NCBI GenBank assembly: GCA_964505325.1
Contig: CAZDHT010000069.1
Location: 1 to 20,851, forward strand
Reading direction: 5' to 3'
Origin: CAZDHT01 sp964505325
Lineage (GTDB): Bacteria; Planctomycetota; PUPC01
DNA length: 20,851 nucleotides
Within the stretch, counting starts at the first letter, position 1; every line of letters begins with the position of its first letter. This document shows positions 8,864-15,354 of the stretch, piece after piece. The notes beneath the pieces were generated by a model that was not told where the DNA came from, searched no databases, and saw only the letters and a list, made by a program, of their open reading frames with translations. Position numbers and translations under genes: made by a program.

Positions 8864-10201
8864 ATGACCCACGACGACCTACCCTTGGCTTTCCAGCCTC
8901 CGCGCGTCTACGTGCTGAAGGACGCGTGGGACCGGCCGGAGTGCGCGCGGCGGGCGGAACGCATCGCCGAAGCCTGCGCGGGGGCCGAGGTCCGCACGTT
9001 CACGTACGACGAGTTGCCGGGCATCGTCGTCGAGGAGGGCTGGGACCACTTTCCCCGGATGGGCGAGTTGGCCGAGGTCCCGCCGCCTATCCCCGTGCTG
9101 AGCGTCTTCCGATTCGACCGCGAGGCGGTCCGGCGCGATGAGGAGCGCATGCGTGCCGCGTACCGGGGCGACGGTGGGTTCAACTGGCACCTCGCCGCCG
9201 GCGGCGGGGCGTTCCGCTTCTTCTGCTCCGGCCTCAACAAGATTCGGCCCAACCCCGAGCACGTCTGCCGGCCGCAGTGGCGCATCCAGCAGGGCCGCGG
9301 CTGCCCGCACCAGTGCGCCTACTGCGCCCTCGGCGGGCACCTGCTCACCAACGTCAACACGGAGGAGTATATCGGCCGTCTCGCCGACCTGCTCGCGCAG
9401 AACCCGTGGCAGAAGACGTTCCTCTACGACGACGTGATGGACGTGCCGACGCTCGAACCGCAGCACGACTCGCTCCGGCCGCTGATGCAGTTCTTCGAAA
9501 CCACCGGCGACCGCTACCTCATCATCCACACCAAGACCGACCGCGTGCGACCGATCATCGACGCCGGCGCACCGGAAAACACCATCATCGCGTGGAGCCT
9601 GAGCGGGCCGACGCAGTCGGCGCAACTGGAGAAGATGGCCGGCACGACCGAGACGCGCATCGAGGCGGCGCGGCAGTGCCAGGAGGCCGGGATTCAGATC
9701 CGCTATAAGTTCAAGCCGATCATCCCCGTGCCGAACTGGCGCGACGAGGCCGCGTACGCCGTCGACCTCGCCCTCAGCCGCACGCAGCCCGACAACCTCA
9801 GCATGACCGCGCTGATGTGGATGGGAATCGAGGACGTACGGGCGTGCATCCCCGATGAGCTGCTCGATCCCGAGTTCGTCCGCGCCGGCGAAAACGCGGA
9901 TGCACAGACGCGGAGCGCTCGCACCGGGCCGTTCCCGGCCGAATTCCGCGAGCAGATCTACCGCCACTACCTCGCCGAGATTCGCAAGCGCGACCCCGAC
10001 ATCCCGGTGGCGATTTCGACCGAGAGCCTCGACATGTGGAAGAGCCTTGCGCCGGACCTCGGGTTCACGCCGGCGACCTACGTGTGCGGGTGCGGCGCCG
10101 GCGCCACGCCGGGCAAGCGCGCGCTCGACACCAGCCCGTGGGACGACGCCCGCAACGCACGTACCTGGGACGGCCGCCCCGCCGTGCCGGGATGCGACTA
10201 G
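8864..10201 (+). CDS. Radical SAM protein related to spore photoproduct lyase
   Basis: A 445-residue cytosolic enzyme. A canonical radical SAM [4Fe-4S] motif C-x3-C-x2-C is at Cys147, Cys151 and Cys154 (GCPHQCAYCAL). The following region (TKTDRV..II, then IAWSLSG, then a Thr-Glu-x-Arg-Ile-x-Ala-Ala helix, then GIQIRYKFKPIIPV) matches the layout of spore photoproduct lyase (SplB) as I remember it. In that alignment the SplB hydrogen-donor cysteine falls at Asp190 (TFLYDDVMD), so thymine-dimer repair is doubtful. The N-terminus (RVYVLKDAWDRPE...) is also SplB-like. The protein is longer than the usual roughly 340 residues and has a C-terminal Cys408-x-Cys410 (YVCGCGAG). The start at 8864 is 12 bases after propeller gene 3, placing it last in that operon. 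The substrate is unknown; acting on the propellers or on a shared pathway is only inferred from linkage. Confidence 0.8.
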   Translation: MTHDDLPLAFQPPRVYVLKDAWDRPECARRAERIAEACAGAEVRTFTYDELPGIVVEEGWDHFPRMGELAEVPPPIPVLSVFRFDREAVRRDEERMRAAYRGDGGFNWHLAAGGGAFRFFCSGLNKIRPNPEHVCRPQWRIQQGRGCPHQCAYCALGGHLLTNVNTEEYIGRLADLLAQNPWQKTFLYDDVMDVPTLEPQHDSLRPLMQFFETTGDRYLIIHTKTDRVRPIIDAGAPENTIIAWSLSGPTQSAQLEKMAGTTETRIEAARQCQEAGIQIRYKFKPIIPVPNWRDEAAYAVDLALSRTQPDNLSMTALMWMGIEDVRACIPDELLDPEFVRAGENADAQTRSARTGPFPAEFREQIYRHYLAEIRKRDPDIPVAISTESLDMWKSLAPDLGFTPATYVCGCGAGATPGKRALDTSPWDDARNARTWDGRPAVPGCD

Positions 10202-10271
10202 CCGGATTCGGTCCCTCTCGTCACTCGTGAAGGGAGTTCAGAACCGGGCGGGTGTCTTGCACGCCGTGCGA

Positions 10272-10385
10272 TCACTCACCAGGCCGGCTGAAGGGACAAC
10301 TGGCGATGCAGTTGGCACAACTGACTCCGTTGGCGCGCCAGAACGCCAGGCACGTTTCGGGATTTAGGTCTGCTCCCCCGAGCGT
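10272..10385 (-). pseudogene. Fragment of a reductive-dehalogenase-type iron-sulfur protein C-terminus
   Basis: On the minus strand, directly after the stop of the MacB-like gene and in the same frame, 37 codons read TLGGADLNPETC..., then a cysteine cluster, ending in TGA at 10272-10274. The cysteines are spaced C-x10-C-x2-C-x3-C-P with the context FWRANGVSCANCIASCPF. This equals the spacing and context of the second [4Fe-4S] motif near the C-terminus of reductive dehalogenases such as PceA (C-GSFWAYNG-x2-CSNCVAVC, recalled from memory). The body of such a gene is absent, because the sequence immediately upstream is the intact end of MacB. I read this as the stump of a truncated gene. Translation by readthrough of the TAG at 10386 is possible but less likely. 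Confidence 0.5.
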
Positions 10386-11654
10386 CTACTCGTGTCGCAG
10401 GGCAACGATCGGATCGAGCCGGGCGGCGCGGACCGCCGGGTACAGCCCGAAGAGGATGCCGACACCGACGCTGATCCCCAGGGACAACACGATCGCGTAC
10501 ACGGGCACGACCGTCGGCATGCCGGCGAAGTACGTGATGAGCCACGGGGTCATCATGCCGACCCCGGTGCCGATCAGCCCTCCCACCGTCGACAGCACCA
10601 CCGTTTCGATAAGGAACTGGCCGATGATCTGCCGCCGCTTGGCGCCGATGGCCCGGCGGATCCCGATCTCGCGGGTGCGCTCGGTGACCGACGCCAGCAT
10701 GATGTTCATGATGCCGATCCCGCCGACGAGCAGGCTGATGCCGGCGATGGACCCGAGCACGATGTTGAACGTGTGCTTGGTCGCCTCCGCCTGTCGGAGC
10801 AGCGCCAGGGGCACGTCGATCCGGTAGTCCTCCTTCTTGTGAAACCGTTTCAGCATCCACTCGATGGCCTTCGCCGTCGGCCGCACCTGATCGGTGGAGC
10901 ATACCTGGACCAGGATCATGTGCAGCTCCACCAGTTCGCGCTCGCTGGCCCCCGCGCTGCGGCGGATCGTCATGTCCCCGTATTGCTCCCGAGCGAGGTC
11001 CAGTGGGATGTAGGCGTCCACGTGTTGATCGGGGGTCTGGATGCTGCCCCCCGACTGCTCGCTTCGGACGATCCCGATCACCTGCAAGCAGTTTCCCCCG
11101 ATGCGGATCAGTTCCCCGATGGTGTGCCGCGTCGCGAGCAGTCTGCGGGCGCCGTGCTCCGTCAGCACGCACACGGCCGCACGCTGGTCCACATCTCGTT
11201 GGGAGAGCACACGCCCCGCCACGACTCGGCGGTTCACCAGATCGAACCAGCCGGCCGTCGTCCCCAAGACCCGTAACTCGATGGCCCGCTCCCCGAGGCG
11301 GCCCTGCTCGCGGACCTGTTTGACCGGCACCGTGCGCTGCACGGCGGAGCTCATCGTCTCGCGGATGCGTTGCTCGTCTTCGTAGAGCAGCCCGTACATG
11401 CTCATGAGCACCCGTTCCGCGCTGGCCTGTTCATCCTCGACCGGCTTCGTCGCCCGGAGGATGATGTTGTTGCTGCCCAGCTTGCGGATTTGCCCGAGGG
11501 CCTCTCGGCTGGCTCCCTCCCCGACGCCCAGCATCGAGATGACGCTGCCCACGCCGAACACCACGCCGAGCACGGTCAGCAGCGAGCGGAGCTTGTGGAC
11601 CAGGAGGGTCTTGATCCCCAGCCGGATGTTGCGCGCGATGCGAAGCCGACGCAT
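10386..11654 (-). CDS. MacB/FtsX-type ABC transporter permease
   Basis: A 422-residue inner-membrane permease of the MacB/LolC type, expected to form a tripartite exporter with the adaptor and ATPase encoded just upstream. The first membrane segment is at about residues 22-45 (LRSLLTVLGVVFGVGSVISM), followed by a large MacB periplasmic-core-type domain at about 46-290. Three C-terminal membrane segments lie at about 296-321, 343-375 and 383-408. The coupling region TERTREIGIRRAIGAKRRQI after the second segment and the C-terminal PAVRAARLDPIVALRHE are hallmarks of this family. The ATG at 11652-11654 directly abuts the ATPase stop (TAGATG), which suggests coupled translation. Length and topology are complete. 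The exported substrate cannot be told; MacB relatives move macrolides, peptides or lipoproteins. Confidence 0.9.
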   Translation of the reverse strand: MRRLRIARNIRLGIKTLLVHKLRSLLTVLGVVFGVGSVISMLGVGEGASREALGQIRKLGSNNIILRATKPVEDEQASAERVLMSMYGLLYEDEQRIRETMSSAVQRTVPVKQVREQGRLGERAIELRVLGTTAGWFDLVNRRVVAGRVLSQRDVDQRAAVCVLTEHGARRLLATRHTIGELIRIGGNCLQVIGIVRSEQSGGSIQTPDQHVDAYIPLDLAREQYGDMTIRRSAGASERELVELHMILVQVCSTDQVRPTAKAIEWMLKRFHKKEDYRIDVPLALLRQAEATKHTFNIVLGSIAGISLLVGGIGIMNIMLASVTERTREIGIRRAIGAKRRQIIGQFLIETVVLSTVGGLIGTGVGMMTPWLITYFAGMPTVVPVYAIVLSLGISVGVGILFGLYPAVRAARLDPIVALRHE

Positions 11655-12383
11655 CTAGTCCCCTCCCTCGATCGCGTCGATGTGCCCGTCACGAAGACGA
11701 AGATGGTGCCCGGCGTGCGCGGCGATTTCTGTCTCGTGCGTCACCATCGCGATGGTCTTGCCGCCGCGGTTCAGCTCCGCGAGCAGTTGCATGATCTGTG
11801 TGCCGGTGGCGGAGTCGAGGTTCCCGGTCGGCTCGTCGGCCAGGATGACCGCTGGATCATTGGCCAGGGCCCTGGCGATGGCGACACGTTGCTGTTCGCC
11901 GCCGGACAGCTCGGTCGGTCGGTGCTCCAGTCGATCGGCGAGGCCGACCATGTCGGCCAGCTCGCCGGCGCGTTGGGCGCTCTCCGCCGAGTCCCACCCG
12001 AGGTAGAACAGGGGCAGCTCGATGTTCTCCTGAACGGTCAACTGGGGGATGAGGTTGAAGCTCTGGAAAACGAACCCCAGCTCTCGCAGGCGCAGTTCGC
12101 TCAGGGCATCGTCGCTCAGTGCGCCCACGTCTTGGCCGTTGAGGAGGTATCGGCCGTGCGTCGGGCGGTCGAGGCAGCCGAGCAGGTTGAGCATGGTGCT
12201 CTTGCCCGATCCGCTGGGCCCCGTAATGGCCCAGAAGGCTCCCTCGTGGATCGACAGGGTGACTCCGGCCAAGGCGGGCACGCGCGTGCCGCCCATGTGG
12301 TAGACCTTGTGGACGTCCTGCAGCCGGATGACCGTGCGGCGGCCGGGTGAGTCGCCTCCGGGGCTTGGCGGGGGGCCGGTCAC
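11655..12383 (-). CDS. MacB-type ABC transporter ATPase
   Basis: A 242-residue ATPase that powers the adjacent permease. Walker A is GPSGSGKST at residues 55-63, the Q-loop is Gln107 (FVFQSFN), the signature is LSGGEQQ at 159-165, Walker B is VILADEPTG at 179-187, and the switch His is 216 (MVTHE). These are typical of the LolD/MacB ATPase family. The GTG at 12381-12383 was chosen because it overlaps the adaptor stop as GTGA and has GGAGG at 12393-12397. The longer frame to 12485 would lie inside the adaptor gene and encodes a low-complexity tail. The ATPase is a separate protein here, unlike E. coli MacB, where it is fused to the permease. The short N-terminal extension before VIRLQDVHKVY (residues 1-17) is Pro/Gly-rich. 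Confidence 0.9.
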   Translation of the reverse strand: MTGPPPSPGGDSPGRRTVIRLQDVHKVYHMGGTRVPALAGVTLSIHEGAFWAITGPSGSGKSTMLNLLGCLDRPTHGRYLLNGQDVGALSDDALSELRLRELGFVFQSFNLIPQLTVQENIELPLFYLGWDSAESAQRAGELADMVGLADRLEHRPTELSGGEQQRVAIARALANDPAVILADEPTGNLDSATGTQIMQLLAELNRGGKTIAMVTHETEIAAHAGHHLRLRDGHIDAIEGGD

Positions 12384-14137
12384 GGTTGCTCGCCTCCGCT
12401 CCGCCGCGAGCCGCGCCGGCCGCCTGAGCGCTGGCCCCGCTGGCGCAGCTTCGCGCGCTGCTCTGGGGTGAGGCTCCGGAGCCACTTCCTCCGCTGCTCC
12501 GGCGACATGTCTCGCAGTCGGCTGGGGTCGATGCTCGACGGACCGGACGTCGCGGCGCCGGGGGAGCTCGCCGCAGGGGCGGACGTTGCCGCCGGACGGG
12601 ATTCGCCGGGGCGACGAGGCTGGCTCTCGAGGGGAACGGCGGACGCGGCCAAAGGAGGGGCCATCGAGACTCGCTCCCCCTTCTGGAGCCCCGCAATGAC
12701 GTGGATCAGCCGGTTGTTGTCCAGCCCGACCGTTACCGTCCGAGGCTCGAACCCGTCAGCCGTCGGTACGTAGACCGCGGTCTCGGTGCCGATCCGGACG
12801 ACGGCCTGGACGGGCACGTACAACGCGTCTTCGTGCTCTTCCACGAGGACCTCGGCCCGGCAGGTCATCCCCGGTCGCAGCACGTTGGTGTCGCCCTCCA
12901 GGTCGATTCTCGTGGTGTAGACTTTCAGGTCCGGGTTCAGCCAGGCGCTCTGAGAGTCCGGGATCACCCCGATCTTCGCCACGCGGCCCCAGAACACCTG
13001 GCCGGGCACGGCGTCGACCGTGATCCGGACGGGCATGCCGGCGCTCACCTTGCGCAGGCTCGACTCGCGGACCTTGATCTCCGCCGTCATCGCCGACGTC
13101 GTGGGCAGGCGGATCAGTGCCTGGCGTTCGCGCACCTGCTGCCCTTCCGCCAGGGGCTCCACGTTGCCGCGCCGGCGGAACTGGCCCGTGGTCGCGTGAA
13201 CGACCATGCCGTCCATCGGCGCGACGATCCGGCACTTGGCGAGTTGCGCCTCGATCTTCTCCTGCTTGGCCTTCTGACGCTGGAACTCGGACTCCTTTGC
13301 TTTCAACTGCGCCCGGGCCTGGACGAGATCGGCGGAGGCCTTGAGCGTCGTGCGTTTGAGGGCTTCCTCCGACTGTTTCACGTCGCTGTTCAACTTCTCC
13401 AGGCTGCGCTGATGGGTGTACTTCTCCAGCAGTTGCAGCCTGCCCTTGGCCAGGTCCAGGGTGATCTGGGCCCGCTTGGCGGCCAATTCGTCCGCCTGAA
13501 GCTCCGACTCCGTCACGAAGCCTTGGGCCAGCAGCTTCTTGTCCCAGCGCACTTTCTCGCTCGCCCGCCCCAGCTCTTCCTGGGCGATGGTGATATCCGA
13601 CTGGGCCTTCTGGGACTCCTGGGGGTATTCGCCTTCCAGGTATTTCCTGAGATCCAGCTCGGCGAAGCGCTGGGCCAGCTTGGCCTGTGCAATGTCACTG
13701 TCGGTCTGGCTCTGCGTGACGGCCAGGTTCTCCCGCGCCCCGATGAAACTGGCGTCCGCGTTCAGCACAACGATCTTCTGCTGGTCCTTCTGCTCCTGCA
13801 GGCCGCTGGAGTCCAGTTCCACGAGCAGCTCCCCCTTGCGCACGCGGTTGCCTTCCTCGACCAGGAACAGGATTCGGGCCGTTCCTTCGACCTCGCTCTT
13901 CAGCACGATCCGCTCGCGGCTCTGGATGGTGCCGGACTCCGTCACGCTGATGGTCAGCGGGCCACGTTGGACCACGGCGGTGGGAATGTCGCTGCCGACG
14001 CTCTCGCCGCCGAACCACACCACGTAGACCGCCGCCGACAACCCGGCGGCGAGGAACACCAGCACGATGACCACCGGCCATCGCGATTTCCTTGGGCGCG
14101 ACGGCGAGCCGCCGCCGCTGTTCGCCTTTGTTTCCAC
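12380..14137 (-). CDS. MacA/HlyD-like periplasmic adaptor of an efflux system
   Basis: A 585-residue membrane-fusion (adaptor) protein. A single N-terminal anchor spans residues 20-42. A biotinyl/lipoyl-like half (GTARILFLVEEGNRVRKGELLVELD) is at about 86-109, and a long alpha-helical hairpin rich in Gln/Glu/Lys/Ala is at about 113-300. The second lipoyl half (CRIVAPMDGMVVHATTG) is at about 302-318, and a beta-barrel with membrane-proximal domain at about 350-490. This order fits MacA/HlyD adaptors. The last 80 residues are atypical: a Pro/Ser/Ala-rich linker (505-540) and a basic tail with two SPEQR/TPEQR units (544-566). The start is GTG 14137 with AGAGAGGA upstream, 24 bases after the TetR stop. 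The stop overlaps the ATPase start. The substrate is unknown. Confidence 0.88.
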   Translation of the reverse strand: METKANSGGGSPSRPRKSRWPVVIVLVFLAAGLSAAVYVVWFGGESVGSDIPTAVVQRGPLTISVTESGTIQSRERIVLKSEVEGTARILFLVEEGNRVRKGELLVELDSSGLQEQKDQQKIVVLNADASFIGARENLAVTQSQTDSDIAQAKLAQRFAELDLRKYLEGEYPQESQKAQSDITIAQEELGRASEKVRWDKKLLAQGFVTESELQADELAAKRAQITLDLAKGRLQLLEKYTHQRSLEKLNSDVKQSEEALKRTTLKASADLVQARAQLKAKESEFQRQKAKQEKIEAQLAKCRIVAPMDGMVVHATTGQFRRRGNVEPLAEGQQVRERQALIRLPTTSAMTAEIKVRESSLRKVSAGMPVRITVDAVPGQVFWGRVAKIGVIPDSQSAWLNPDLKVYTTRIDLEGDTNVLRPGMTCRAEVLVEEHEDALYVPVQAVVRIGTETAVYVPTADGFEPRTVTVGLDNNRLIHVIAGLQKGERVSMAPPLAASAVPLESQPRRPGESRPAATSAPAASSPGAATSGPSSIDPSRLRDMSPEQRRKWLRSLTPEQRAKLRQRGQRSGGRRGSRRSGGEQP

Positions 14138-14161
14138 GCCTCGATCCTCTCTAGTCCAGGG

Positions 14162-14782
14162 TCAGCATGTCGCGTTCTGCCCGCGGCTGCGGTTCCGCTG
14201 GCGCTTGGCGCCGGCGCCCCGCAGGAAGAGATCCACAACCAGGGCCAAGCCACCCGATCCAGTCACGGCGTGAGCGGCGCCCCGAGACCGGGTGCGCAGC
14301 ATCCCCAGCAGGAAGCGGGCCAGGATCTCCGGACGGATGTCGCGGCGCAGGGCGCCTTCCGCGATGCCTCTGCGGATGATCTCCACAGCCGCGGCGTCCA
14401 GCCTCTTTCGGTGGTCGTGCCAGCGCCGGCCGAATCCGCCCTTCCGCCATTGCCCGCGCCACTCCTCGGAGTGCATCATTCGGAACAGCGGGCGGCGCTT
14501 GCGGAAGAAGGCGCTGATCTGGCGGCAGGTCCTGAGCAGTTGCTCGTCGAAGGGAGCATCCCTGGACGCCGCCTTGAGCAGTACGTCGCACAACTCGTCG
14601 AATCCGGCCATCGCGGTTCCGAAGAACAGATCATCCTTGTCCTTGAAATAGCGGTAGACCGTCCCCTTGCCCACTTTCGCCTCGCGGATGACGTCGTCGA
14701 GGGTGATCTCGTGGAAGCGCCGGCTGGCGAACAGCGTCTCGGTCGCCCGCATCAGCTCCGCACGTCGGTCTCTCTTGGCCAC
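14162..14782 (-). CDS. TetR/AcrR-family transcriptional regulator
   Basis: A 206-residue repressor-type regulator and the first gene of the efflux operon. Residues about 8-53 are a TetR DNA-binding domain: helix 1 MRATETLFASRRFHEIT, then the HTH LDDVIREAKVGKGTVYRYFKDKDDLF. The C-terminal helical region (about 60-190) is variable, as expected for a ligand-binding and dimerisation domain, with an Arg-rich tail. The start is GTG at 14780-14782 with GAGGTGG just upstream. The palindrome at 14814-14831 lies between the predicted -10 element and the gene, so autoregulation of tetR-macA-ATPase-macB is likely. A Cys near the C-terminus (NATC) has no obvious role. The ligand may be the exported compound, but that is inference. 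Confidence 0.92.
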   Translation of the reverse strand: MAKRDRRAELMRATETLFASRRFHEITLDDVIREAKVGKGTVYRYFKDKDDLFFGTAMAGFDELCDVLLKAASRDAPFDEQLLRTCRQISAFFRKRRPLFRMMHSEEWRGQWRKGGFGRRWHDHRKRLDAAAVEIIRRGIAEGALRRDIRPEILARFLLGMLRTRSRGAAHAVTGSGGLALVVDLFLRGAGAKRQRNRSRGQNATC

Positions 14783-14813
14783 GGCCCCACCTCGACAGGA
14801 CCATCGCGAAATG

Positions 14814-14831
14814 GAACTGACCAGTCAGTTC
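14814..14831. promoter_or_regulatory. Palindromic operator, probable TetR binding site
   Basis: GAACTGACCAGTCAGTTC is an inverted repeat with 8-base arms matching perfectly around a central CA. It lies 32 bases before the TetR start and just downstream of the -10 element, where a bound repressor would block transcription. TetR-family operators commonly have this size and symmetry. Assignment to this regulator is by position. Confidence 0.75.
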
Positions 14832-14832
14832 T

Positions 14833-14863
14833 ATTATCATACCCGTCCTGCCGTTTACTGCAA
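14833..14863 (-). promoter_or_regulatory. sigma70-like promoter of the TetR-efflux operon
   Basis: On the minus strand TATGATAAT lies at 14841-14833, giving TATGAT or GATAAT as a -10 element. A weak -35 TTGCAG sits at 14863-14858 with 16 bases to TATGAT. Transcription would start inside or next to the palindrome at 14814-14831. The stretch is visibly A/T-richer than its surroundings. Confidence 0.5.
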
Positions 14864-15083
14864 GGGAAATCATCCGCCTGATGTGGCGGGGACACCCGGG
14901 GACCGCGGGGACCTCCCCGGCGTCCGTCGGAGGTCCTCCTTTCCGTTCCAAGGTCAGTTCCGGCGCTGACCTCGTACGGCCAAGCGCGGTCACGCGGTCT
15001 TCGCGGCTCTTCCACCCCTGGCGCCTTCGAAGCCTCCGTCGCGAGTGGCGGTGTTGAGACAGCACCATAGGACTCGCGGGATG
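14864..15083. other. Non-coding stretch upstream of the efflux operon, with an accessory operator-like site
   Basis: No convincing gene is seen here. Three CGGGGAC heptamers start at 14887, 14897 and 14906, and a short CGGGG-ACCT-CCCCG hairpin could form at about 14906-14919. At 14951-14972 the sequence AGGTCAG-(8)-CTGACCT is an inverted repeat. It contains GTCAGTTC at 14953-14960, identical to one arm of the operator at 14814-14831. This could be a second regulator contact or chance. The stretch joins the aminotransferase remnant that begins at 15084. Confidence 0.35.
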
Positions 15084-15341
15084 TCAAGCCTCGCCGCTTG
15101 GCAGCCGCTCCTGACGTCTGAACTTACGATTATTGATCACCGGCGCGGCGGCGTGCAGGACCGGAATGGTCCTGCAAATGCTGAACACGGAGAAGTCGCC
15201 ACTGACACCGACAGGGCGACGCTTGTACAGCGAGGACAGCGCGTGGGCGCATTCCTCGATCAGGTACAGGCCGTGCCGGGCGCAGGGGACCAGGGTCGTC
15301 CGGCCTCGCGGAAGCCACGCCGCCCCTCGCGGTCTCGACAA
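15084..15341 (-). pseudogene. Remnant of a DegT/DnrJ/EryC1/StrS-family aminotransferase
   Basis: An 85-codon frame whose middle part (15129-15290) reads like the central segment of a sugar or antibiotic-pathway PLP aminotransferase. ARHGLYLIEECAHAL matches the family's 'A..hgl.lIED.AHA.G', YKRRPVGVSGDFSVFSI matches 'y.gr.vGs.GD.s.FS', and RTIPVLHAAAPVINN matches 'Kt.Pv..GGalv.n'. Two facts point to decay. The lysine expected to bind PLP is Arg, and the glycines that follow it are Ala-Ala-Ala. Both ends of the family's usual roughly 380-residue protein are also missing. The upstream side runs into the intact UroD-like gene's end (stop at 15355), so no room remains for the N-terminal half. Confidence 0.6.
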
Positions 15342-15354
15342 TGGCAGCGGCCGC

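Noticed and set aside
6821..8872. A 683-codon minus-strand open frame opposite propeller gene 3
   Set aside because: It is antisense to a well supported gene, and no motif is visible in the translation.
8864..10201. Calling the radical SAM gene a DNA-repair spore photoproduct lyase (splB)
   Set aside because: The position expected to hold the hydrogen-donor cysteine appears to be Asp190, and nothing nearby relates to spores or DNA repair.
10202..10271. Possible terminator hairpin (TCCCT...AGGGA) after the radical SAM gene
   Set aside because: The stem is 5 bases with a loop of about 14 and no T-run, too weak to call an intrinsic terminator.
10331..10340. Palindrome TGGCGCGCCA in the convergent gap
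   Set aside because: It is only a 10-base GC palindrome lying inside the iron-sulfur remnant frame, with no loop or U-tract, so it is neither a terminator nor a convincing operator.
12701..14881. A 726-codon plus-strand open frame across the adaptor and TetR genes
   Set aside because: It spans two real minus-strand genes and their spacer, so it is a shadow of GC-rich coding DNA.
14887..14912. Three CGGGGAC heptamers as a possible iteron or repeat array
   Set aside because: The spacing is irregular (10 and 9 bases), the copies are few and the composition is GC-rich, so chance is likely.
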